NCBI RefSeq assembly: GCF_008641105.1
Contig: NZ_VTTI01000005.1
Location: 254,397 to 318,396 of the forward strand
Reading direction: 5' to 3'
From: Halopseudomonas salina
GTDB lineage: Bacteria; Pseudomonadota; Gammaproteobacteria; Pseudomonadales; Pseudomonadaceae
Length of the DNA stretch: 64,000 nt
The stretch's first letter is position 1, and every line of letters starts with the position of its first letter. This document shows, one piece after another, positions 8,752 to 20,420 of this stretch. The notes beneath the pieces were generated by a model. It was not told the origin of the DNA. It ran no database searches and was given only the letters and a program-made list of their open reading frames with translations. Position numbers and translations under genes: made by a program.

Positions 8752-9533
8752 TGAAAAAGCAATTGATTGCACTGGTATTTGCCCTTGTGCCCTCGGTCGT
8801 AATGGCGGCTGCCACGGGTGTTCCACTCGAGTCAGCGAACATTGATCTGCGCGACAAGGCGTCACTGCAGGACGGCGCACGGACCTTCGTCAACTACTGT
8901 ATGGGTTGTCACTCTACCCAGTATCAGCGTTACGAGCGGGTAGCAGACGACCTGGGTATTCCGGACGAGCTGATGATGGAGAATCTGGTTTTCTCCGATT
9001 CGGCCGCGATCGGTGAGCACATGAAGATTGGTATGCGTCCGGAGGATTCCAAGCGCTGGTTTGGTGCTGCTCCCCCTGACCTGACCAACGTGACCCGTGT
9101 GCGTGGCGAAGATTGGGTTTATACCTATCTCAAGACCTTCTACGAAGATCCCTCGCGTCCGATGGGAGTCAACAACCAGGTATTTGCCAATGTGGGTATG
9201 CCTAACGTTCTGGAAGAGTTGCAAGGACGTCAGGTGATCGGTTGCAAGGCCATGCCTGTCGAGAAAGACGGCAAGGTGCAAAAAGATCCACTTACCGGCG
9301 ATACGTTGATGGATGAGCGTTGTGATGTGCTCAAGGTAGTCGAGGGCACGGGCATCCAGAGCGAGGAGGAGTTTGATACCACGGTACGCAACCTGACTGC
9401 GTTCCTGGCTTACTCCGGTGATCCCATAAAGCTCGAGCGCCATCGCATCGGTACCTACGTACTGTTGTATCTGGCATTCTTCTTCATATTTGCCTACCTG
9501 CTCAAGCGCGAATACTGGAGAGATGTCCACTGA
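8751..9533 (+). CDS. petC: Cytochrome c1 of the bc1 complex
   Basis: 260 residues. Sec signal peptide ending near VVMAAA. The covalent haem motif CMGCH is near residue 50. A C-terminal membrane anchor (YVLLYLAFFFIFAYLLKREYW) is present. It is a separate gene, not fused to cytochrome b, and ends the petABC operon. Confidence 0.97.
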   Translation: MKKQLIALVFALVPSVVMAAATGVPLESANIDLRDKASLQDGARTFVNYCMGCHSTQYQRYERVADDLGIPDELMMENLVFSDSAAIGEHMKIGMRPEDSKRWFGAAPPDLTNVTRVRGEDWVYTYLKTFYEDPSRPMGVNNQVFANVGMPNVLEELQGRQVIGCKAMPVEKDGKVQKDPLTGDTLMDERCDVLKVVEGTGIQSEEEFDTTVRNLTAFLAYSGDPIKLERHRIGTYVLLYLAFFFIFAYLLKREYWRDVH

Positions 9534-9553
9534 TCAGCTGTTTCATTGATCAA

Positions 9554-9586
9554 ATGCGCGCGCCCTTTGGGGCGCGCACTTGTTTC
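9554..9586 (+). terminator. Hairpin after petC
   Basis: TGCGCGC and GCGCGCA enclose an inner CCC-TTT-GGG with one bulged base, followed by a T-rich stretch (CTTGTTTCT). It is the likely end of petABC. Confidence 0.7.
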
Positions 9587-9591
9587 TGGGG

Positions 9592-9597
9592 TATAAT
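9592..9597 (+). promoter_or_regulatory. Possible -10 element of sspAB
   Basis: A perfect TATAAT about 110 bases before sspA. The -35 region overlaps the petC hairpin and is poor, so an activator or another start is possible. Confidence 0.35.
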
Positions 9598-9707
9598 CCC
9601 GATCTCGTAATAGACACAGACTGTTTTGAACCGTCTGTGGTTTTTCATGTTCACGCAATCGCGTGCTTTGTGGTTACCGCAATCCGCTACAGGATGAGGG
9701 TTGATTT

Positions 9708-10337
9708 ATGGGCGTTACCGCCAACAAGCGTTCCTCGATGGCTTTTTTCTCCGATCCGAGTGATCACTACTGTCACCGCGTACGAATCGTTCTGGCAGAA
9801 AAGGGCGTCACCGTCGACGTGATCAACGTCGAGCCCGATAACCATCCGGAAGAGCTGGCGGAAAATAATCCATACAACAGCGTTCCGACGCTGCTTGACA
9901 GGGATCTCGTTCTTTACGAGCCCAACATCATGATGGAATATCTCGACGAGCGCTTTCCTCACCCGCCGTTGCTCCCGGTTTACCCGGTAGCCAGGGCTAA
10001 TACACGACTGCTGATGTTTCGTGTACAGCGTGACTGGTGCGGGCTGGTTGATGCGATCACCAATCCCAAGACGCCTGCTGCGGCTGTTACCAAAGCGCGT
10101 AAGGAGTTGCGTGAGAGCTTGATTGGGGTTGCTCCGGTATTTGCCGAGATGCCGTATTTCATGAGCGAGGAGTTCAGCCTGGTCGATTGCTGTATCGCTC
10201 CGATTTTGTGGCGTTTGCCCGTCCTGGGTGTCGAACTACCCAAGCAAGCCAAGCCGCTGCAGGATTATATGGATCGGATTTTCCAGCGTGAGGGTTTCCT
10301 GGCCAGCCTGTCGGCTGCCGAAAAGGAAATGCATTAA
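9708..10337 (+). CDS. sspA: Stringent starvation protein A
   Basis: 209 residues with a glutathione S-transferase fold: thioredoxin-like N-terminal part beginning [21 protein letters not shown], then an all-helical part. SspA binds RNA polymerase and alters promoter choice in stationary phase and stress. The family lost GST activity. In the SspA branch PHP near residue 84 forms a surface pocket; here I read [11 protein letters not shown]. It is paired with sspB 39 bases downstream. Confidence 0.94.
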   Translation: MGVTANKRSSMAFFSDPSDHYCHRVRIVLAEKGVTVDVINVEPDNHPEELAENNPYNSVPTLLDRDLVLYEPNIMMEYLDERFPHPPLLPVYPVARANTRLLMFRVQRDWCGLVDAITNPKTPAAAVTKARKELRESLIGVAPVFAEMPYFMSEEFSLVDCCIAPILWRLPVLGVELPKQAKPLQDYMDRIFQREGFLASLSAAEKEMH

Positions 10338-10376
10338 TCTTTTCTTGATCAACAGTGTCCCCCGAAGGAGGCCCGC

Positions 10377-10799
10377 ATGGCTCAAATGAGCTCAAGCCGA
10401 CCCTATCTGGTACGAGCGCTATACGAATGGATACTGGAAAATGACTGCACTCCTTATGTGCTCGTCAATGCCCAGTATCCCCAGACCAGCGTTCCGGATG
10501 CCTTTGTCGAAGCTGGTCAGATAGTACTCAATCTCTCGCCAAATGCGATACGGCATCTTGAGATGGATAACGACAGGATCACCTTTGACGGTCGTTTTGG
10601 CGGCGTAGCCCAACAGGTCTGGGTTCCTGCCCAGGCCGTGATGGCTATCTACGCACGCGAGAATGGTCAGGGCATGGTGTTCGAGGTCGAGCCTGCGCCG
10701 GTTCCGCCTTCCGATGACCCAGAAGCTGACAAGTCAGCTTCCGTCAGCTCTATCAAGGCGGAAAAGGCCAAGAGGCCATCGTTGAAAGTCGTCAAGTAG
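10377..10799 (+). CDS. sspB: ClpXP adaptor protein SspB
   Basis: 140 residues. The N-terminal 110 residues match the SspB substrate-binding domain (SSRPYLVRALYEWILEND start). The acidic linker and the C-terminal RPSLKVVK match the XB tail that docks on ClpX. It delivers ssrA-tagged proteins to ClpXP. A strong AAGGAGG precedes the start. Confidence 0.95.
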   Translation: MAQMSSSRPYLVRALYEWILENDCTPYVLVNAQYPQTSVPDAFVEAGQIVLNLSPNAIRHLEMDNDRITFDGRFGGVAQQVWVPAQAVMAIYARENGQGMVFEVEPAPVPPSDDPEADKSASVSSIKAEKAKRPSLKVVK

Positions 10800-10810
10800 A
10801 TTTGCTCTGC

Positions 10811-10855
10811 ACAAAAAACCCGGGCCACGCTTGTAACGTGGTCCGGGTTTTTTGT
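10811..10855. terminator. Bidirectional terminator between sspB and dolP
   Basis: Long near-perfect inverted repeat: ACAAAAAACCCGG-g-CCACG, a 7-base loop, and its complement. There are A6 on one side and T6 on the other, so it serves both converging units. Confidence 0.93.
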
Positions 10856-10873
10856 GGCCGGTAAAGCGCGATT

Positions 10874-12414
<1,541 letters not shown>

Positions 12415-12418
<4 letters not shown>

Positions 12419-14238
12419 TGCACCCGAGCGGCCGAGGTTGCGGACAGTTGCCCACGCTCCATCACGCCCCAGCTGAGTTGCCGCTGAATACGGCCATCCG
12501 GGGCGAGTGTGAGCTCGCCAGTAGCGCCGTTCACGCGGGTGCTGGCATGTTGCTGCATCTGAGGTAGACGCGAGAAGATTCGTTGGGCATCAATGCCCAT
12601 CGCATAAAGACGCCCTAAAGGTCCTTGAGCCTGAGGCCAGTTGTCGGTTACCTGGCCGTAGAGTGTGTCATTGCGCGTCAGCAGCCATGGGATCTCTGCC
12701 ACAACAATGCCATCCATATCGGCATTCTGTTGGCCGTCGAGTCCCACCTGGTAGACATGGGATGTCGCATAGACCGGGAGGTCAGCTGCGTACTGGAATG
12801 CCAGGGTAGGTTTGATCTGCCTTGCCTGTTGCGGATTGACAGCGATAAAGAGCGCGTCCAGGTCCTGGCGCGGGGTGGGCTGAACGACCACATTGCCATT
12901 CAGCGCTCTGGAAACGCGCTGACTCCGTTGCTCGCTCTGACGTATCTGCAAAAGATCGGCAATCTGGCCCGAGATGGCCGCAGGCTGATCAATCACGACG
13001 CGGCCAATCAGCACGCCACCCATTTCTTCCCAGCTGCGCCTAAACGACTGATAAGCACGCTCGCCCCAGTCGGTTGTGGTGTGCAAGGCGGCCATTTGTC
13101 GATGCCCCTGCTCCCACGCTTGCATGGCAGCGGAACGGGCTTCGTCCTCCGGTGCCAGTCCGAACTGGAACAGGTCCTGTGGATAGGGGCCTTCCTGCTC
13201 GGCGTAGTTCAGGGCCAGGGTAGGTATTGGCAGGGTAGCGCGCGTCGCGAGCCGCCCAACACGTGCGCGATCCAGTGGTCCTATCACCCATTCCACGCCA
13301 TCAGCGCTGGCCTGAGCATAGAACTGATCCAGATCGGAATAGGCAGTGCTGTCATAAAGACTGACACGCGGCTGGTCGAGACCTTTGCTCTGAGCCTGAT
13401 ACTGGGCAGCGAGAAAGCCATCGCGTAACGCTTCTGCGGCGCTGGCCAGCGGTCCTTCAAAAGGCAGCAGCAAGGCTATGTGTTGGGGCCGGCTGGCATG
13501 TAGTTCCAGCAACTGTTGAATCGAATCCGGTAGTGGTTGCGCTGCCGGGTGGGCGCTGTTTTCATCGCGCCACGCCTTGATTGCCTGTACCTGTAGATCG
13601 ATATTGCGAAATTCACGTTCGATCAGTGCCAGCTCAAGCCAGCTGCGTAATTCACCGTCAGCATTTTCAGTCGCTTGAGTGAGTTCTGGTGTTGGCACTT
13701 TCTGGAGGTTTTCCCAGATCGCCAGAAGGTTCGCGTTACGCTCGCCGCCGGACAGCACGCCATGCATGAACACGCGCTCGCGCGCCGCTTTCAATGGCTC
13801 TCCCGTAGCGCCCAAAGCCAAAACGCGTAATCGCTGGATGGCAACCTGGTCGGTCAATGGCAGATTGTCGATCTGATTCATGGAGGGGTGGCGAAGGGCG
13901 CGCAGAGCCATTTCCGGCTGTTTCAGTTCGAGCGCACTACGCGCCTGGAGCGTACTGAAGCGCACTTGCTGGTCCAGGGGCAACTCGCTTTGCGGTATGC
14001 GCTCGAGAATCGACAGGACCTGCTGAGCCTGACCGGCATCGCTGGCAGCCTGGGCCGCATAAAGCCGCAGAAGGTTAGCCTCTGCCCCCGAGTACTTGTC
14101 CGCATCGGCAAGGATTTTCTCGGCGGACGCCTGTGGCGTGCGCGGTAGCTCGCTCAGGCTCTGGGGAGGGCTGGCGCAGCCGACAAGCAGTACGGCGAGT
14201 GCCAACGACAGTATTGGCAGGCGTTTATTGCAGGGCAT
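12415..14238 (-). CDS. lpoA: Penicillin-binding protein activator LpoA
   Basis: 607 residues. Lipobox VGCA near residue 21. The first half is helical TPR-like (NLLRLYAAQAASDAGQ); the second half is a periplasmic-binding-protein-like fold beginning HIALLLPFEGPLASAAEALR. In E. coli this outer-membrane lipoprotein reaches through the wall to activate PBP1A. It is the first gene of the minus-strand unit and is divergent from rsmI, with 151 bases between starts. Confidence 0.93.
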
Positions 14239-14389
14239 GCAGCGGTATCCTTACGCAAGGGACACAAAAGGCGTCCCGTTGGATTTCTTGCAGATGTCAT
14301 CTGCGGCATTGTAACCAAGGGGCAGAGCGCGCGCCATGCACTGGATCACGTCCTGTACAATACGGCGTACACATCGATCGAGATTTGTC

Positions 14390-15241
14390 ATGCTCACATC
14401 CACCGGTACTCTTTTCATTGTTGCCACGCCCATTGGTAACCTGCAGGACATGACTCCGCGGGCGCTGGAGGTGTTAGCCGATGTCGGACTGATAGCTGCA
14501 GAGGATACCCGCCACAGCGGTCGCTTGCTGCAACATTTCGGCATTTCAACACCTACCACGGCCTGCCACGATCATAATGAGCGCGACAAAAGCGCCAGAC
14601 TGGTCGAGCGCATGCTTGCGGGTGAAGACATGGCCTTGATCTCTGACGCGGGTACGCCGTTGATTTCCGATCCCGGATACCACCTGGTACGCGCGGCACG
14701 GGAAGCTGGTGTGCGAGTCTGTCCCGTGCCGGGTCCCTGTGCGCTTGTTGCTGCGCTCAGCGCTGCAGGTTTGCCTTCTGACCGCTTTGCGTTCGAAGGG
14801 TTCCTGCCGGCCAAGGCCAGTGGTCGTCGTCAGCGGCTGCAGGCCCTGGCCAGTGAACCGCGGACCTGGATGCTCTACGAGGCGCCCCATCGCTTGCTCG
14901 AGTGCCTGGAAGACATGCTGGATATTCTTGGCCCTGATCGTCAGGTAGTTTTGGCCAGGGAGCTGACCAAAACCTTTGAAACCATTCGTGGCGCGCCGGT
15001 TGCCGAGCTGGTCGAATGGGTGCGCGCCGACAGCGATCAGCAGCGGGGCGAATGCGTACTCGTGGTCGAGGCCATGCCCCCGCGGGATGAGAATGAAGGG
15101 CTGGACCCGGAAGCCGAGCGGATACTGGATCTGCTACTTGAAGAGTTGCCGGTAAAACAGGCCGCCGCCCTGGCAGCAAAAATTACCGGCGAGAAGAAGA
15201 ACCGGCTCTATCAGATTGCCCTAGGCAAGACCGCGAGCTGA
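14390..15241 (+). CDS. rsmI: 16S rRNA (cytidine1402-2'-O)-methyltransferase RsmI
   Basis: 283 residues. [20 protein letters not shown] and [10 protein letters not shown] are the RsmI signature of the tetrapyrrole-methylase fold; [14 protein letters not shown] binds S-adenosylmethionine. The ATG at 14390 is chosen by homologue length. It converges with the carboxylase operon, leaving 27 bases. Confidence 0.95.
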   Translation: MLTSTGTLFIVATPIGNLQDMTPRALEVLADVGLIAAEDTRHSGRLLQHFGISTPTTACHDHNERDKSARLVERMLAGEDMALISDAGTPLISDPGYHLVRAAREAGVRVCPVPGPCALVAALSAAGLPSDRFAFEGFLPAKASGRRQRLQALASEPRTWMLYEAPHRLLECLEDMLDILGPDRQVVLARELTKTFETIRGAPVAELVEWVRADSDQQRGECVLVVEAMPPRDENEGLDPEAERILDLLLEELPVKQAAALAAKITGEKKNRLYQIALGKTAS

Positions 15242-15268
15242 GAGCCGCGGCCTGCCTGCGGGGGAGCT

Positions 15269-18200
15269 CTAATCGGCCTCCAGTACCATGACCCGTTGCC
15301 CGGCCTTTACCGGCGAGCCAGGCTGCACGTGCACCGCTGTGATCACGCCGTCGCAGGGCGCCAATAGCGGAATCTCCATTTTCATCGATTCCAGAATCAC
15401 CAGAACGTCGCCGGCTTTTACCTGTGCTCCCTCGACAACCTGAACCTGCCACAGGTTGCCGGCTATGTGACTTTCGATTCCTTGCTGGCCGGCTTGGAGT
15501 GGCGCTTCTACACCCGCTTCCGCCTCCGGCTCTTCACTGGAGAAGTCTGCCTGCCCATTGGCAATCCAGCGATCGCGCTCGGCATTGAAAGCGGTTTTCT
15601 GGTGCGTCCGGAATGCCTGAATGCTGTCCGCTTCTTCGTCGAGAAAAGCCTGGTAGGCGTTCAGGTGCAGCTCGGTCTCCTCGATCTCAAGTGAATAGCG
15701 ACCCAGCGGAAAGTCACGACGAATGCGCGTCAGCTCATCGGCAGCGACCGGGTAGAAGCGGATCTGATCAAAGAATCTCAGCAGCCAGGGCTGCCCCCCA
15801 AAGGCTTCGACTTCCCGGTAGCGATTCCACATCTGCAGTGTGCGTCCAACGAACTGATAACCGCCGGGCCCTTCCATCCCGTATACGCACATGTAGGCGC
15901 CGCCGATACCCACTGAATTTTCTGCTGTCCAGGTGCGCGCCGGATTGTACTTGGTGGTCACCAGGCGGTGGCGCGGGTCCAGCGGTGTGGCTACGGGCGC
16001 GCCAAGATAGACATCGCCCAGACCCATGACCAGATAGCTGGCTTCGAAAACGGTGCGGTAGACCTCGTCCAGGTTGGGTAGATCGTTGATCCGACGGATG
16101 AACTCCAGGTTGCTTGGGCACCATGGCGCGTCCTTGCGCACGGTGGTCATGTACTTTTCTATGGCCAGCTGGCAAGCAGGGTCGTCCCAGGACAGGGGCA
16201 GGTGCACAATGCGTGAAGGTACTTTCAGGTCACGGGCCTGGCATACGTCTTCCCAGACGTCTTCGATAATGCGTAGCAAGCGATCAATCGACAGGGTCTC
16301 CGGTTGGTAGTGCACCTGCAACGAGCGGATGCCGGGCGTCAGGTCATGCACGCCCGCCAGGTCCATTGCCTCCAGCGCCTGCATCAGGGCATGGCCACGG
16401 AAGCGCAGCACCAGATTCAGTTCCGGTTGGCCAATCTCCATAAGCAGGTGGGTATCGCCGGAGAGTCGCGCGACCAGCCGCGTGTCCTCTTCGCCGATGT
16501 CCAGAACGATGGGCGATTCGGGGGCCACAGCGGTAGTGGTTGCCGGGCAATCTGCAGTTAGTCGGGCGATGTCCCGTTGGCGACAGGTTGCCAGTTCACG
16601 CGCGGTCTCAAGACTGACCGGAATAAAGCGAATCCGGTCACCGGCCTTAAGCTGGCCCATCTGCCACAAATCCGCCTCGATAAGGGTTACCGGACAGACG
16701 AACCCTCCCAGACTGGGACCGTCGGGCCCGAGGATCACTGGCATGTCACCGGTGAAATCCACAGCCCCGATGGCATAGGGATTGTCATGGATGTTCGAGG
16801 GGTGCAGGCCGGCCTCACCGCCGTCTTCGCGCACCCATTCGGGTTTGGGACCAATCAGACGCACACCGGTGCGGCTGGAATTGAAGTGCACTTCCCAATC
16901 GGTTTCCAGAAAGCGCTGCATGTAAGCCTCGGTAAAGTACTCCGGGGCGGCATGTGGACCGTAGATGACGCGCACATTGCGCACCGCCGGCAGGTCAGTG
17001 TGCAAGGCGGTGGGCAGGGAGGTGCCGCTGCTGGTATCGGTCAGTTCCTGCAGATGTAAGACGTCACCGGCGCGCAGGGCACGACCGGCATGACCGCCAA
17101 ACTGCCCAAGGGTAAAGGTGCTCTTGCTGCCCAGATAGTCTGGCAACTGGATGCCACCGCGAATGGTCAGATAGCTGCGCGCACCGGAGCCGGCGATGGT
17201 GCCGATTGCCAGTTGGCTGCCGGCCTTGATTAGCAGGCTGGTATGCATGGCTTGCGGCTTGCCATCCAGGTTCAGCGGAATCTCGGCGCCAGTCACGGCA
17301 ACCACGGCGTTGGTGTTGAACGTTAGGGTGGGGCCGCTCATGGTAATTTCCAGACCGGCGGCGTTTTGCGGGTTGCCCAGCAGACGGTTACCCAGTTGCA
17401 GCGCCAGATTATCCATCGGCCCTGATGGGGGCACCCCCACCGACCAGTAGCCCAGGCGACCGGGCACATCCTGCACCGTGGTCTGGGTGCCGCCGCTGAT
17501 GACCTCGAAGGTGCTGGCCTGGTAGGTCAGCTCATCCAGGCAGCGGGTCCAGGGTTCGCCAGAGGAAAAGGGCGCGTAGGTGAGGATCTGCCGCAGGTAA
17601 TCACGGTTGGTCTCCACGCCATACAGCAGTGTGTCGCCCAGCGCCTGATGCAGTGCCTTGCTGGCTTGCTCGCGGGTTGGCTCCCAGCAGATGATCTTGG
17701 CGATCATCGGATCGAAATAGGGTGGGATTTCGCAACCAGCCTCTACCCAGCTGTCGATTCGCAGCGCCTCGCCGCCGGCAGCGGGAAAATTCACAGCGGT
17801 CAGCAGGCCCGGGCACGGCTGGAAGTCGCGGCCTGGGTCCTCGGCATAGACCCGCGCCTGGATCGCATGGCCACGGGCATCCAGGCCCACGCCCAGTTGG
17901 GCGAGTGGCGGCAGATCACCTGCGGCCAGTTGGATCATCCAGCTAACCAGATCCACGTCCCAGACTTGCTCAGTGACGCCATGCTCGACCTGCAACCGGG
18001 TGTTTACCTCGAGAAAATAGAATTTCGCAGCCTCGCTGTCATAGACAAACTCAACGGTGCCGGCGCTCCGGTAGCGCACGGCACTGGCCAGGCGGATGGC
18101 TGCTTCGCAGAGTGCTTCGGCCATGCCCTCGGGCAGGTTGGGCGCGGGCGTTTCCTCGATCACTTTCTGGTTGCGTCGTTGTACCGAGCAGTCACGCACG

Positions 18201-18871
18201 CCCAGTGCCAGCACCTCACCCTGTCCATCACCGAATACCTGTACTTCCAGGTGGCGGGCGCGCTGGATGTATTTCTCGATAAACACGCCAGCGTCGCTGA
18301 AGTTGTTCTGGCCCAGGCGTTTGACGGTTTCGAAGGCCTCGCTCAGTTCGGCTGCGCTGTAGCACACGCGCATACCGATACCGCCACCACCGGCAGTGCT
18401 CTTGAGCATGACCGGGTAGCCGACCTGCTCGGCTGCGATCAACGCGGATTCAAGACTGTCGAGCAGGTCCGTACCCTCGAGCATGGGTACGCCATGCTCC
18501 TTGGCCAGGGACCGGGCAGTATGCTTCAGGCCAAAGACGCGCAGTTGCTCAGGCGTTGGGCCGACGAAGGCAATGCCGGCTGCTTCGCAGGCCTCGGCGA
18601 AGGCGGCGTTTTCCGAAAGAAAACCGTAGCCAGGATGGATGGCCTTTGCGCCGCTGTGTTTTGCCGCCGCGAGAATCTTGTCCACATCCAGGTAGGTGCC
18701 CGTCGCCCCACCTTCACCCAGGGAGATCGCCTGGTCGGCCTGCTGGATATGCAGACTGGCCGCATCGGCCTCGGAGTAGACAGCAACACCCTTGACCTCA
18801 AGATCCTTCAGTGTGCGCAGGATCCGGCAGGCAATGGCACCGCGGTTGGCTATGAGTAATGTATCGAACAT
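15269..18871 (-). CDS. Guanidine carboxylase (urea carboxylase family)
   Basis: 1200 residues. Biotin carboxylase (about 1-450; GGGGIGMRV, EVNTRLQVEHGVTE). Carboxyltransferase halves related to KipA/KipI (about 480-1050; VGVPPSGPMDNLALQLGNR and GGAYMCVYGMEGPGGYQFVG). C-terminal biotinyl domain with the lysine in ESMKME. The family uses ATP and bicarbonate to carboxylate urea or guanidine. Guanidine is favoured because a guanidine-I riboswitch heads the operon and two DUF1989 partners are present. The product would be carboxyguanidine. The ATG at 18871 has GAGGA nine bases before it. A partner allophanate hydrolase is absent here. Confidence 0.9.
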   Translation of the reverse strand: MFDTLLIANRGAIACRILRTLKDLEVKGVAVYSEADAASLHIQQADQAISLGEGGATGTYLDVDKILAAAKHSGAKAIHPGYGFLSENAAFAEACEAAGIAFVGPTPEQLRVFGLKHTARSLAKEHGVPMLEGTDLLDSLESALIAAEQVGYPVMLKSTAGGGGIGMRVCYSAAELSEAFETVKRLGQNNFSDAGVFIEKYIQRARHLEVQVFGDGQGEVLALGVRDCSVQRRNQKVIEETPAPNLPEGMAEALCEAAIRLASAVRYRSAGTVEFVYDSEAAKFYFLEVNTRLQVEHGVTEQVWDVDLVSWMIQLAAGDLPPLAQLGVGLDARGHAIQARVYAEDPGRDFQPCPGLLTAVNFPAAGGEALRIDSWVEAGCEIPPYFDPMIAKIICWEPTREQASKALHQALGDTLLYGVETNRDYLRQILTYAPFSSGEPWTRCLDELTYQASTFEVISGGTQTTVQDVPGRLGYWSVGVPPSGPMDNLALQLGNRLLGNPQNAAGLEITMSGPTLTFNTNAVVAVTGAEIPLNLDGKPQAMHTSLLIKAGSQLAIGTIAGSGARSYLTIRGGIQLPDYLGSKSTFTLGQFGGHAGRALRAGDVLHLQELTDTSSGTSLPTALHTDLPAVRNVRVIYGPHAAPEYFTEAYMQRFLETDWEVHFNSSRTGVRLIGPKPEWVREDGGEAGLHPSNIHDNPYAIGAVDFTGDMPVILGPDGPSLGGFVCPVTLIEADLWQMGQLKAGDRIRFIPVSLETARELATCRQRDIARLTADCPATTTAVAPESPIVLDIGEEDTRLVARLSGDTHLLMEIGQPELNLVLRFRGHALMQALEAMDLAGVHDLTPGIRSLQVHYQPETLSIDRLLRIIEDVWEDVCQARDLKVPSRIVHLPLSWDDPACQLAIEKYMTTVRKDAPWCPSNLEFIRRINDLPNLDEVYRTVFEASYLVMGLGDVYLGAPVATPLDPRHRLVTTKYNPARTWTAENSVGIGGAYMCVYGMEGPGGYQFVGRTLQMWNRYREVEAFGGQPWLLRFFDQIRFYPVAADELTRIRRDFPLGRYSLEIEETELHLNAYQAFLDEEADSIQAFRTHQKTAFNAERDRWIANGQADFSSEEPEAEAGVEAPLQAGQQGIESHIAGNLWQVQVVEGAQVKAGDVLVILESMKMEIPLLAPCDGVITAVHVQPGSPVKAGQRVMVLEAD

Positions 18872-18939
18872 CGTGGATATTCCTCGGCCAGGTCGTCCTG
18901 GGTTACCTGTTCTGTGCTCCGCGGGTCGTCCCAGCTGAA

Positions 18940-19036
18940 GCTGCAAGCCGCCAGCGACAAGCTGCAAGCGGCTACATTCAAAATCGCATCAATCGATCGC
19001 TGCACGGCCAACTTGAAGCTTGCCGCTTGAAGCTTG
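18940..19036. repeat. Imperfect inverted/direct repeats inside the guanidine operon
   Basis: GCTGCAAGCSGC occurs at 18940-18951 and 18961-18972. CAAGCTGCAAGCGGC (18958-18972) is the inverted partner of GCCGCTTGAAGCTTG (19022-19036) with one mismatch in 15. Strings of this AAGCTTGAAGC/AAGCTGCAAGC type are common between genes in Pseudomonas genomes. They fill the 173-base gap between the second DUF1989 gene and the carboxylase. Confidence 0.65.
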
Positions 19037-19044
19037 TAGCTCAC

Positions 19045-19680
19045 TCAGCCCCAAACCAACACCTCCGCGGGCGTCGGGTTATAGCCGTTGCAGGGGTTGT
19101 TGAGCTGCGGGCAGTTGGAGATCAGCACTATGATGTCCATGTGCGCGACCAGCTCGACGTACTTGCCGGCGCCGGAAATGCCGTCTTCGAATGTCAGGCC
19201 GCCCTCGGGGGTGACCGGGACGTTCATGAAGAAATTGATGTTGGCGCTGATATCTGCCTTGCCCAGCCGGCCATCGTGCAGACAGGTGCGCAGGAAGTTG
19301 TCGCGGCAGCTGTGCATGTAGCGGGTGTTGAGCGCGTAACGCACGGTGTTGCTTTCCTGGGCACAGGCGCCGCCCAGGGTGTCATGCCGGCCGCAGGTGT
19401 CGGCGGTGATGGTCAGCATCGGTTTGCCCAGATTGCTGAAAAGGACACTCCCGGTAGTCAGGTAGACGCTGTTCTGCTTGCGCAGGGTACGCTGTACGTC
19501 ATAGCGCTCGCGGGGATTGCTGGCGCTGTAGAAAAGGGTATCTACCGCCTGGTTGCCTTCCAGGTCGTGCAGACGCAGGGTCTGGCCGGCCTTGATGTCG
19601 AGCATGAAGGGTTCGCCTGCGCCCACTGTGGCGCGGTGGCTGGCGGTCTCGGCGGTCTTGTCGCTGTGGGTCAATGTCAT
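19045..19680 (-). CDS. DUF1989 protein, UAAP2-type (carboxyguanidine deiminase subunit)
   Basis: 211 residues. The DUF1989 core shows [19 protein letters not shown] and the conserved [15 protein letters not shown], probably part of a metal site. Proteins of this pair were named urea-amidolyase-associated UAAP1/2 and were later shown in other bacteria to form a carboxyguanidine deiminase that makes allophanate. The ATG at 19680 has GAGGG eight bases before it; a longer open frame to 20007 runs through the neighbour and is rejected. It follows the UAAP1-type gene by 11 bases. Confidence 0.87.
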   Translation of the reverse strand: MTLTHSDKTAETASHRATVGAGEPFMLDIKAGQTLRLHDLEGNQAVDTLFYSASNPRERYDVQRTLRKQNSVYLTTGSVLFSNLGKPMLTITADTCGRHDTLGGACAQESNTVRYALNTRYMHSCRDNFLRTCLHDGRLGKADISANINFFMNVPVTPEGGLTFEDGISGAGKYVELVAHMDIIVLISNCPQLNNPCNGYNPTPAEVLVWG

Positions 19681-19691
19681 GGTGGCGGCCC

Positions 19692-20420
19692 TCAGAGGTG
19701 AATGCGGTCGGTGTTGTGCAGGCCGCGGGTATTTTCTTCGCGGGTCTTGCGGCACAGCACAGTGATGCCGTCGTCGGCGACCTGATGCCAATCCAGCTGT
19801 ACCGGTTTGGGTGCATAGTCGGGCGCGGGGTCCAGCGGATGCTGCAGGGCGGTCAGTACCACCAGCGTGTCCATTGGTGCGTAGAGCTCTATGTAGTCTC
19901 CAGCAACCGAGTTGCCCGGATGGAAAACGAAGCGGTCCTGGGCATCCACGGCGACCTTGCTGAACAGATTCAGGGTCATCAGCAAATCCGCCAAACTCAG
20001 GTTCCACTTGCCCATTTCCACCAGCAGATTGTCCATGCCGTTACGGAAGAAACCGTTGCGTAGCTCCTGGTAGCTGCCTGCGCCGTATTTTTCCTTCACC
20101 TCTTCGGCGTCGAGTACCCCGCCGAAGCTGTCACTCCAGCCACAGGTGTCGGTGACGATGGCCGCGAGCACCCGACCCATGTCGGAGTAGAGGCAATGGC
20201 CGGCGGTGAGCTTAGCGGTGTGCTGGCACTTGAGGCTGTCGGGCAGGTTCAGACGCTCACTCTTTTCATGGGCGTTGAACAGCATCAGGCTGACATTGGC
20301 ACCGCCCTCGAGGTCGGTGATTCGCAGCAGTTGACCGCGCTTGAGCACGAAAGAGGTATGGCCGCCGCCGGGCAGAATTTCGCTATAAAGGGTAGGGCGC
20401 AATGGCGCGGGTACACTCAT
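19692..20420 (-). CDS. DUF1989 protein, UAAP1-type (carboxyguanidine deiminase subunit)
   Basis: 242 residues, a paralogue of the next gene: [20 protein letters not shown] aligns with [19 protein letters not shown], and [14 protein letters not shown] with [14 protein letters not shown]. The family acts as a hetero-complex on carboxyguanidine. Its start overlaps the ATPase stop by four bases (ATGA), so transporter and enzyme are translated together. Confidence 0.87.
   Translation of the reverse strand: MSVPAPLRPTLYSEILPGGGHTSFVLKRGQLLRITDLEGGANVSLMLFNAHEKSERLNLPDSLKCQHTAKLTAGHCLYSDMGRVLAAIVTDTCGWSDSFGGVLDAEEVKEKYGAGSYQELRNGFFRNGMDNLLVEMGKWNLSLADLLMTLNLFSKVAVDAQDRFVFHPGNSVAGDYIELYAPMDTLVVLTALQHPLDPAPDYAPKPVQLDWHQVADDGITVLCRKTREENTRGLHNTDRIHL

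Noticed and set aside
17648..18859. 403-residue open frame antisense to the carboxylase gene
   Set aside because: It lies opposite a fully conserved multi-domain enzyme, has no recognisable motif and follows from GC-rich third-position bias.
15269..18871. Urea carboxylase as final name
   Set aside because: The riboswitch and the DUF1989 pair point to guanidine; I could not place the residues that separate urea from guanidine specificity.
19681..20007. N-terminal extension of the second DUF1989 protein
   Set aside because: The longer frame runs through the neighbouring DUF1989 gene and encodes no conserved residues; the ATG at 19680 has a good ribosome binding site.
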